From the NCBI RefSeq assembly GCF_003609645.1, contig NZ_MCIB01000001.1:461942-525941 (forward strand): a stretch of DNA of 64,000 nt, written 5' to 3'. Below are positions 54,932 through 64,000 of this stretch, piece by piece (position 1 is the first letter of the stretch; every line of letters begins with the position of its first letter). The translations under genes were made by a program, and so were the position numbers. The notes below the pieces were generated by a model. That model was not told the DNA's origin, did not search any database, and saw only the letters and a program-made list of their open reading frames with translations. Source of the stretch: Thermohalobacter berrensis (GTDB lineage Bacteria; Bacillota; Clostridia; Tissierellales; Thermohalobacteraceae).

Positions 54932-56077
54932 TTATCCTCCAAAAGCATCCTTAACTTTATCAAAAAAGCCTTTCTTAGTTTCATTTATTTTTTCACCTGA
55001 CACTTCTGCAAACTTTTTTAATATTTGTTTTTGCTCTTCATTTAATTTTTGGGGAACTTGTATTTTCAACTTAACATATTGGTCTCCTTTTCCATTTCCA
55101 CCAAGATATGATATACCCTTGTTCTTTAGTCTGAAAACTGTGTCAGGTTGAGTTCCCTCAGGAATTTTATATTTTACCTTCCCATCTACCGTTGGAACTT
55201 CCACTTCAGCTCCTAATGCTGCCTGAACAAAAGATATTGGCATTTCATAATATATGTCATAGCCATCTCTTTTAAAATATTTATGTGGTAATACATTTAT
55301 ATAAACATATAGGTCTCCCCTTGGACCTCCTCTTTCTCCTGGTTCTCCTTCTCCCCTTAAAGGAATTACAGAACCTGTATCTACACCTGCTGGAACCTTT
55401 AAAGTAATCTTTTTTATTCTTTTTTCCTTACCTGTTCCCCCACATTTGCTACAAGGTTCTTCTATAACTTCCCCAGTTCCATGACATTTATCACAGGTTC
55501 TAACATTAACAAACTGACCAAAGGGTGTTCTTTGTGCATATCTTACTTCACCAGTTCCGTTACATTGAGAACAAGTTGATTTATTTGAACCAGGTTTAGC
55601 CCCTGTTCCATTACAAACAGTACAATCTTCTGTTCGCTTTACCTTGATTTCCTTTTCTGTTCCAAAGGCTGCTTCTTCAAACTTTATATCTAAGGTAATT
55701 TTTAGATTTGCACCTTTTTTAGGTCCTGTATTTCTTTTTCTAGAGGAAAATCCTCCACCAAACATATCAAATATATCGTCAAAAATATCACCAAAGCCAC
55801 CTGCACCGTGGCCAAATCCACCAAATCCGCCAAAACCCCCTGCAGCATCTTCATCTACACCTGCATGACCAAATTGGTCATATCTTGCCCTTTTGTCTGA
55901 ATCACTTAATACTTCATAGGCTTCTTTAATTTCTTTAAATTTTTGTTCAGCTTCTTTATTATTAGGGTTTAAATCAGGGTGATATTTCTTAGCAAGTTTT
56001 CTATATGCTCTTTTGATGTCTTGTTGGCTAGCATTTCTGTCAACACCTAAAACCTCATAATAATCCCTTTTGCTCAC
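54932..56077 (-). CDS. dnaJ: Chaperone protein DnaJ
   Basis: A 381-residue Hsp40 co-chaperone. The J domain includes [20 protein letters not shown] and the HPD motif (YHPDLNP). A Gly/Phe-rich linker (about 75-110), four CxxCxGxG-type zinc repeats ([32 protein letters not shown]) and the C-terminal substrate domains follow. The start is GTG at 56077, 6 bases after GAGAGGTGG. It is last in the CIRCE-controlled operon, with a terminator-like hairpin between dnaK and dnaJ. Confidence 0.97.
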   Translation of the reverse strand: MSKRDYYEVLGVDRNASQQDIKRAYRKLAKKYHPDLNPNNKEAEQKFKEIKEAYEVLSDSDKRARYDQFGHAGVDEDAAGGFGGFGGFGHGAGGFGDIFDDIFDMFGGGFSSRKRNTGPKKGANLKITLDIKFEEAAFGTEKEIKVKRTEDCTVCNGTGAKPGSNKSTCSQCNGTGEVRYAQRTPFGQFVNVRTCDKCHGTGEVIEEPCSKCGGTGKEKRIKKITLKVPAGVDTGSVIPLRGEGEPGERGGPRGDLYVYINVLPHKYFKRDGYDIYYEMPISFVQAALGAEVEVPTVDGKVKYKIPEGTQPDTVFRLKNKGISYLGGNGKGDQYVKLKIQVPQKLNEEQKQILKKFAEVSGEKINETKKGFFDKVKDAFGG

Positions 56078-56103
56078 TATATACCACCTCTCAACATTAA
56101 AAA

Positions 56104-56134
56104 CCAAAGCTAAATCCAAAGGATTTAGCTTTGG
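56104..56134 (-). terminator. Intercistronic hairpin between dnaK and dnaJ
   Basis: A perfect 14-bp stem CCAAAGCTAAATCC/GGATTTAGCTTTGG with a 3-base loop, followed on the - strand by TTTTT. It could terminate part of the transcripts or protect dnaK mRNA. Confidence 0.7.
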
Positions 56135-56139
56135 TAATC

Positions 56140-58631
<2,492 letters not shown>

Positions 58632-58706
58632 AAACTTATCACCTCTCATTTTCCTTTGTAAAGACGATTATTTTTATATTTGAAACATAATCATAAGGAT
58701 GAAATA

Positions 58707-59750
58707 TTATCTTCCACCCCTATTATAATATTGATTTAAAATATCGTTTAAATTTAAAGATATAGTTTTTACAATTGAAATAACCTTTGAGTAATCCATT
58801 CTAGTTGGACCAATGACTCCAATTTTCCCTATTGTTTTCCCATTTAGACTATATGTAGCCGTAATAAGACTACAATTTTTAACCTCTTCATAGCAATTTT
58901 CCTTACCTATTTTTATTTCTATATCTTGTAATCCACTTTTCATAAGCATATCAACAACTAAATTTTTATCTTCTATAAAAGACAAAAATGCCTTTGCCTT
59001 CGATACATCATTATATTCTGGAAAATTAAAAATGTTAGTTACGCCATTTGCATACAAATCAACTTCTTCTAATTCATCTACTGCTTGATAAATAAGTGGT
59101 ACTACTTGGTTAATAGTATTTTTCAAACTATACATTTCTTGAATAAGCTCATATTCTAAGCTACTTCCAATATATTCAATTGGATGTCCCTTTAATTTTG
59201 CATTTAAGTAATTTGTTATTTTATTTAGATGGTCATGTGTTATATCATTATCCATCATAAATATTGTATTCTTAGCTATACCAGTATCTGTTACTATTAC
59301 CACCAATACTTTCCTTTCATCTATTGGTACAAGTTGTATATGTTTTAATCTACTTTTTTTAAACTGTGGTGCTATAGCTAAGGATGTATAATTTGTAAGC
59401 TTTGATAATATTTTAGCTGAATTTTGTATTAACTGTTCTATTTCTCTAATTTCTTTAGAAAGTCCCTTTTTAATCTTTTTTCTTTCCAATGAACTTATAC
59501 TTTTTAATTCCATTAAACTATCAACATATAATCTATAAGCTTTATCTGAAGGTATCCTGCCTGCTGAAGTATGTGGCTGTACAAGGTACCCTAATTCTTC
59601 TAAATCTGACATTTCGTTTCTTATAGTAGCAGAACTAACACCTAGATTGTATTTTTTAGCTATAGTTCGTGAACCAACAGGCTGCGCCTTCTTAATATAA
59701 CTATGGATAATTGCCTGCAAAATTTTTAGTTTTCTTTCATTAAGGTCCAT
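58707..59750 (-). CDS. hrcA: Heat-inducible transcription repressor HrcA
   Basis: A 347-residue repressor that binds CIRCE. The N-terminal winged helix includes QPVGSRTIAKKYNLGVSSAT and IRNEMSDLEELGYLVQPHTS. A GAF-like central domain follows. It is the first gene of hrcA-grpE-dnaK-dnaJ, preceded by its own operator, so it is autoregulated. Confidence 0.96.
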   Translation of the reverse strand: MDLNERKLKILQAIIHSYIKKAQPVGSRTIAKKYNLGVSSATIRNEMSDLEELGYLVQPHTSAGRIPSDKAYRLYVDSLMELKSISSLERKKIKKGLSKEIREIEQLIQNSAKILSKLTNYTSLAIAPQFKKSRLKHIQLVPIDERKVLVVIVTDTGIAKNTIFMMDNDITHDHLNKITNYLNAKLKGHPIEYIGSSLEYELIQEMYSLKNTINQVVPLIYQAVDELEEVDLYANGVTNIFNFPEYNDVSKAKAFLSFIEDKNLVVDMLMKSGLQDIEIKIGKENCYEEVKNCSLITATYSLNGKTIGKIGVIGPTRMDYSKVISIVKTISLNLNDILNQYYNRGGR

Positions 59751-59800
59751 AAAATCACCTCTATGGCATAGCCAACTTACAAACTAATTATAATTATTTA

Positions 59801-59827
59801 TTAGCACTCTATGCTATCGAGTGCTAA
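59801..59827. promoter_or_regulatory. CIRCE operator
   Basis: A perfect inverted repeat TTAGCACTC, nine bases, GAGTGCTAA. It lies immediately downstream of the predicted transcription start of the hrcA operon. This is the consensus HrcA operator. Confidence 0.97.
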
Positions 59828-59839
59828 CCTTACGTCATT

Positions 59840-59868
59840 AAATTATCATTGAATCGTAGATTTGTCAA
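59840..59868 (-). promoter_or_regulatory. Sigma-A promoter of the hrcA-grpE-dnaK-dnaJ operon
   Basis: TTGACA (59868-59863), 17 bases, TAATTT (59845-59840) with an extended TG, on the - strand. The start of transcription would fall near 59833, next to CIRCE. Confidence 0.85.
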
Positions 59869-59899
59869 TACCCTTATATTTTAAAATTTATATTATATA

Positions 59900-61033
59900 T
59901 TAAATAAACTCCATAAATACAATATTTGCTAAATCTAATCCTTTTTTTGTTAGCTTAATATTTTCTTTATCTTCTCTGATAAGTCCAAGGTCTTTAAGTT
60001 TAATTAATTGTTTATTATAAATGTTATGAATATCAATTTTAAACCTTTCCCTAAATTCTGCTTTATTTATACCATCAACTAGCCTCAGTCCTAAAATCAT
60101 AAACTCTGATATTTCTGTTTGGCTATCAATTTTTTCTAGTTCTATAATAGGCTTTTTATCTTTTTCTAAATATTTAAAATAACTTTCAAAACTTGCAACA
60201 TTTCTCCATCTTTTTTTAGAGAGATTAGAATGGGCAGATAAACCAATTCCTAAATATGGTTTAACTTTCCAGTAGATTATGTTATGTCTACATTTAAAGT
60301 CCTCTTTTGCAAAATTTGATATTTCATAATGTTTAAAACCGTTTTTTTCTAATATTTCTTTGCCTTTGTAATACATCCGTCTTTCTAAATCTTCACTAGG
60401 AAGCTTAAGTTTTGATTGATTATATAGTTTATAAAAAGGTGTTCCCTTTTCAATCTTTAAACTATAAAAAGATATATGTTTAATATCTAAAGTTATGACC
60501 CTTTTTAAGGTATTTATAACATCCTCTAAGGTTTGGCTAGGAAGATTAAACATAATATCAACGTTTATGTTTTCGAAACCTTCTTCTTTTATAAGCTTTA
60601 AGCTATTGAAAAAATCTCCTGACGTATGTATACGTCCGATTTTTCTAAGTAGATTATCATTTAAAGATTGTAAGCCAATACTTATTCTATTTATTCCTAT
60701 ATTCCTGTAAGTTCTTAACTTTTCCCTTGTTAATGTTTTAGGATTACATTCTATTGATATTTCTATTTTTTCTTCAGTTTTAAATTTTTTAAAAAGATAA
60801 TTTATAATTTCTTCAATATATCTGGCCTCAATAGCTGACGGAGTGCCTCCACCTATAAAAACTGTTTTAATAATACAGTTAGGGTATTCTTTTGCATAAA
60901 TATCGATTTCCTTTTTAATATAATAGACATATTTTTCTACTAAATTGAATTTTTCAGGAAAAGAATTAAAATCACAATAATAACATTTGCTTTTACAAAA
61001 AGGAATATGTATATAAACTCCTATCTCTTTCAT
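59900..61033 (-). CDS. hemW: Radical SAM heme chaperone HemW
   Basis: A 377-residue member of the HemN/HemW family. The motif CKSKCYYCDF carries Cys13, Cys17 and Cys20, and lacks the extra cysteine upstream that marks the oxidase HemN. VFIGGGTPSAIEARYIEEII and ISIGLQSLNDNLLRKIGRIH follow, with a C-terminal winged-helix-like domain. It is encoded between lepA and hrcA as in Bacillus. Confidence 0.94.
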   Translation of the reverse strand: MKEIGVYIHIPFCKSKCYYCDFNSFPEKFNLVEKYVYYIKKEIDIYAKEYPNCIIKTVFIGGGTPSAIEARYIEEIINYLFKKFKTEEKIEISIECNPKTLTREKLRTYRNIGINRISIGLQSLNDNLLRKIGRIHTSGDFFNSLKLIKEEGFENINVDIMFNLPSQTLEDVINTLKRVITLDIKHISFYSLKIEKGTPFYKLYNQSKLKLPSEDLERRMYYKGKEILEKNGFKHYEISNFAKEDFKCRHNIIYWKVKPYLGIGLSAHSNLSKKRWRNVASFESYFKYLEKDKKPIIELEKIDSQTEISEFMILGLRLVDGINKAEFRERFKIDIHNIYNKQLIKLKDLGLIREDKENIKLTKKGLDLANIVFMEFI

Positions 61034-61073
61034 AAAAAGTCCTCCAGAGAACTACATTATAGTTTATCAAAGA

Positions 61074-61107
61074 AATTGGGACAAAGTATATATTCTTTGT
61101 CCCAATT
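61074..61107 (-). terminator. Terminator of lepA
   Basis: A 13-bp stem AATTGGGACAAAG/CTTTGTCCCAATT with an 8-base loop overlapping the lepA stop codon, followed by TTCTTT on the - strand. Confidence 0.8.
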
Positions 61108-62917
61108 AATCATTGTCAAACTTAAGCACAGATAGAAAAGCCTCTTGTGGTACTTCAACATTTCCTAACTGTCTCATTCGTTTTTTACCTTCTTTTTGCT
61201 TCTGTAATAGCTTTTTCTTTCTTGATACGTCTCCTCCGTAACATTTAGCTAAAACATCTTTTCTCAATGCTTTTACAGTTTCTCTTGCAACAATCTTTGA
61301 TCCAATAGCAGCTTGTATAGGTATTGCAAATAAATGCCTAGGTATTGTTTCTTTTAGCTTTTCAGCTATACTTCTACCCCTTTCATAGGCTTTTTCTCTG
61401 TGTACAATAATAGAGAATGCATCAACTACTTCTTTATTTATTAGAATATCTAATTTTACTAGATCTGATCTTTCATAACCCTTTAATTCATAATCAAGGG
61501 AAGCAAATCCCTTTGTTTTTGATTTTAATGCATCAAAAAAGTCATATATTACTTCATTTAAAGGTAAATCATAATGAAGTACAACCCTTGTCTGGTCTAA
61601 ATACTCCATATTTTTCAATGTTCCCCTTCTTGCTTGGCACAATTCCATGATTGGTCCAACATATTCTTTTGGTGCCATAATTGAAGATTCAACAATTGGT
61701 TCTTCCATATATTCAATTTCTGTTAAAGGTGGTAAGTTTGTTGGATTCTGAATATTTATAATCTCACCATCTTTTTTCTTTATTTTATATATAACACTAG
61801 GAGCAGTTGTAATAATATTTAAATCAAATTCCCTTTCAAGTCTTTCCTGTATGATTTCCATATGCAATAATCCTAAAAATCCACATCTAAATCCAAATCC
61901 TAATGCTGCTGATGTTTCTGGTTCAAATGTTAATGCAGCATCATTTACTTGTAATTTCTCTAAAGCGTCCTTTACATTATTGAAATCTTCACCCTCAGCA
62001 GGATAAACTCCACAGTATACCATTGGAGTTACTTTTTTATAACCTGGAAGAGGTTTATTAGCAGGTCTATCTGCCTCTGTTATAGTATCCCCAACTCTAG
62101 CATCTCTTACGTTTTTTATACTTGCTGTTACATATCCTACATCACCTGCTCTTAATTCATCTACTGGTACTTGTGAAGGGGTAAATATTCCTACCTCTGA
62201 TACTTCAAATTCCTTATCTGTAGCCATCATCTTTATCTTCATACCTGGCTTTATAGTTCCCTCAACAACCCTTATATATGCAGTTACTCCCTTATAACTA
62301 TCATAAAAAGAATCAAATATAAGGGCCTTAAGTGGGGCACCGCTATCTCCTTTTGGAGCTGGAATTTTCTGTACAATACTTTCTAATACATCTTCAATAT
62401 TTATACCTTCTTTTGCAGATATTAAAGGAATGTCACTACAATCCAATCCAATTACATCCTCAATTTCCTTCTTAATTTCTTCAGGTCTTGCACTAGGTAA
62501 ATCAATTTTATTTATTACAGGGATAATTTCTAAGTCTTGGTCTAATGCCAAATAAACATTGGCTAATGTTTGAGCTTCTATACCTTGGGCAGCATCTACA
62601 ACAAGTAGGGCGCCTTCACATGCAGCTAAACTTCTTGAAACTTCATAATTAAAGTCTACATGCCCAGGTGTATCTATTAAGTTTAATATATATTCATTTC
62701 CATCCTTTGCTTTATAAACAAGCCTTGTTGTTTGTAATTTTATTGTAATTCCTCTCTCTCTTTCTAAATCCATATTATCTAGAATTTGCTCTTTCATTTC
62801 CCTTTCTGTTAAAAGACCTGTCTCCTCTATTAATCTATCTGCTAGGGTAGATTTTCCATGGTCTATATGTGCTATTATACTAAAATTTCTTACTCTATTT
62901 TGTCTACTGTTAGACAT
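61106..62917 (-). CDS. lepA: Elongation factor 4 (LepA)
   Basis: A 603-residue ribosome-associated GTPase. G motifs are [39 protein letters not shown] and [17 protein letters not shown]. Domains II-V and the LepA-specific C-terminal domain follow ([20 protein letters not shown]). It is followed by hemW, the usual order. Confidence 0.98.
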   Translation of the reverse strand: MSNSRQNRVRNFSIIAHIDHGKSTLADRLIEETGLLTEREMKEQILDNMDLERERGITIKLQTTRLVYKAKDGNEYILNLIDTPGHVDFNYEVSRSLAACEGALLVVDAAQGIEAQTLANVYLALDQDLEIIPVINKIDLPSARPEEIKKEIEDVIGLDCSDIPLISAKEGINIEDVLESIVQKIPAPKGDSGAPLKALIFDSFYDSYKGVTAYIRVVEGTIKPGMKIKMMATDKEFEVSEVGIFTPSQVPVDELRAGDVGYVTASIKNVRDARVGDTITEADRPANKPLPGYKKVTPMVYCGVYPAEGEDFNNVKDALEKLQVNDAALTFEPETSAALGFGFRCGFLGLLHMEIIQERLEREFDLNIITTAPSVIYKIKKKDGEIINIQNPTNLPPLTEIEYMEEPIVESSIMAPKEYVGPIMELCQARRGTLKNMEYLDQTRVVLHYDLPLNEVIYDFFDALKSKTKGFASLDYELKGYERSDLVKLDILINKEVVDAFSIIVHREKAYERGRSIAEKLKETIPRHLFAIPIQAAIGSKIVARETVKALRKDVLAKCYGGDVSRKKKLLQKQKEGKKRMRQLGNVEVPQEAFLSVLKFDND

Positions 62918-63002
62918 ATAAATCCTCCTCTAGTCTAGGAATAATCTTAAACAATTATAACATAATAATTCGATTGTTAAAAGATTAAAACTTTTAATAA
63001 AA

Positions 63003-63022
63003 TACCGGGCTTAAGCCCGGTA
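63003..63022 (-). terminator. Terminator upstream of lepA
   Basis: A 20-base palindrome TACCGGGCTTAAGCCCGGTA, forming an 8-bp stem, followed by TTTTATT on the - strand. It ends the lepB transcript. Confidence 0.75.
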
Positions 63023-63024
63023 TA

Positions 63025-63339
63025 CTAATTCTTAATATAGTTTTTTATGAAATTTAAAGTATTTTCTAATTTTACTTTAAATTTTGATATTGTTTCATCT
63101 AATTTTTCCTCTTTTATTTGATAGTTTTTACCTAATAAGTGTACTGTAATATATTCATTATTATTCCGAAAATCAAAAACTCTCATATCTTCTATATACA
63201 AAAATTCTCTAAAGGATTTATCAACAATATTTATTCCTCCGATAAATAACATAATAGTAACTAATAAAATTATTCTTTTTTGTCTTTTTATTTTTTTTTC
63301 CTTTTTTCTGCGCTTATATCTTTCTAACCTTTTACCCAT
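63025..63339 (-). CDS. Hypothetical protein with one membrane helix
   Basis: A 104-residue predicted protein: a strongly basic N-terminus (KRLERYKRRKKEKKIKRQKR), one membrane helix (about 22-38) and an extracytoplasmic domain of about 60 residues. The ATG at 63339 follows a weak GGTG; the upstream ATG at 63366 has no site. It follows lepB and is closed by a terminator. Family not recognised. In Bacillus this neighbourhood holds sporulation genes, but no similarity to them is visible. Confidence 0.65.
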   Translation of the reverse strand: MGKRLERYKRRKKEKKIKRQKRIILLVTIMLFIGGINIVDKSFREFLYIEDMRVFDFRNNNEYITVHLLGKNYQIKEEKLDETISKFKVKLENTLNFIKNYIKN

Positions 63340-63391
63340 AATAATCACCAGGATTATTATGGACATAAAATAAAATATTTATTCTTCACAT

Positions 63392-63925
63392 TTAATAAAG
63401 AAAACCAAATCTATTATCAAAGGGAAAATATCTAAAACTAGCTTTTCCTTTTATTAAATCTATTGGTACTGGACCAAAATATCTACTATCTTTGCTAGCT
63501 CCCCTTTCCCTATTATCTCCTAAAACAAAAACATGACCTTGAGGAACTTTTAATTTTATATTGCCATATGTATAGCTTCCTTCTCTTATATATTCTTCCT
63601 TTAATAACTTATTATTTACATATACTTTTCCATTTTTAATTGCAATTAAATCACCTTCAATTGCAATAACCCTTTTTATGTAGTCTTTCTCAGGATCATC
63701 AGGTGCTTTTAATACAACAATATCTCCCCTTTGAGGTTCATTAAAGAAGTATACCACTTTATTAGTAAATAATCTATCTTTTTCATGAAGAGTTGGATAC
63801 ATTGAACTACCCAATACATAAGTAGAATTAAAAATAAAAGTTTTTATTAAAATTGCAATTATTACGGCTAAACCAATACTTTTTATCCATTCGTATATTT
63901 CTTTTTTTATTTTGTCTTTTGACAA
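63392..63925 (-). CDS. lepB: Signal peptidase I
   Basis: A 177-residue membrane protease cleaving signal peptides of exported proteins. One N-terminal helix (about 14-33) precedes the Ser/Lys dyad: Ser41 in LGSSMYPTL and Lys84 in DYIKRVIAIEGD. GHVFVLGDNRERGASKDSR is the conserved box D. The start is TTG behind AGGAGGTGG. The gene starts 75 bases from the window edge. Confidence 0.95.
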   Translation of the reverse strand: MSKDKIKKEIYEWIKSIGLAVIIAILIKTFIFNSTYVLGSSMYPTLHEKDRLFTNKVVYFFNEPQRGDIVVLKAPDDPEKDYIKRVIAIEGDLIAIKNGKVYVNNKLLKEEYIREGSYTYGNIKLKVPQGHVFVLGDNRERGASKDSRYFGPVPIDLIKGKASFRYFPFDNRFGFLY

Positions 63926-64000
63926 AGTTCCACCTCCTGCTAGCTAATCATAAAATTATTATATCACTTTCTAAAATAAAATAAAAGGTAAGTAGATTAA

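Overview
The window is low-GC DNA (roughly 30% G+C by eye) from a spore-forming Gram-positive anaerobe of the Clostridia/Tissierellia type. The evidence is a complete spoIIA-spoVA sporulation cluster, a HydE maturase for [FeFe]-hydrogenase, CIRCE and CtsR heat-shock operators, frequent TTG/GTG starts behind strong AGGAGG ribosome binding sites, and a gene order like that of Bacillus subtilis. No tRNA or rRNA gene, CRISPR array, insertion sequence or prophage is recognised.

Region 1 (1-10.6 kb): an orphan 106-codon ORF and a class A penicillin-binding protein on +. Facing it on - is spoIIAA-spoIIAB-sigF followed by spoVAA-AB-AC-AD-AE-AEA-AF. A sigma-H-type promoter precedes spoIIAA. sigF ends in a terminator, and a sigma-G-type promoter restarts transcription for spoVA. 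The spoVA operon carries two small uncharacterised ORFs, and its spoVAA appears to start at AUA.

Region 2 (10.7-20.1 kb): accessory metabolism. It holds a 2-hydroxyacid dehydrogenase, two transporters, an Hsp20 under a CtsR-type operator, folD with a possible attenuator leader, a chemoreceptor, a HydE with an extra N-terminal DUF3343-like domain, and the RNase P RNA gene.

Region 3 (20.1-63.9 kb): a long - strand housekeeping block, largely collinear with B. subtilis yqfO-to-lepA. In transcription order from the right it runs lepA, hemW, hrcA-grpE-dnaK-dnaJ, prmA, rsmE, mtaB, hit, rpsU, yqeY, nfeD-floA, yqfC-yqfD-phoH-pgpH-ybeY-dgkA, cdd-era-yqzL-recO, glyQS, ccpN-ppsR, dnaG-rpoD, trmK-nif3. 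A nicotinate/nickel-pincer module is inserted between yqeY and nfeD: larB, a larC split by a -1 frameshift at a 9-A run, and pncB. Other additions are genes for a DUF3048 lipoprotein, a CNNM/CorC protein, a DUF4342 protein, a dNTPase, a HAD phosphatase and a 49-residue protein on +.

Most of the window is core genome: DNA replication and transcription initiation, ribosome and tRNA maturation, membrane quality control, heat shock and spore germination. The best leads for new biology are the HydE-DUF3343 fusion, the larC frameshift, two candidate AUA/AUU starts, the small spoVA ORFs and the leaders of folD and glyQS.
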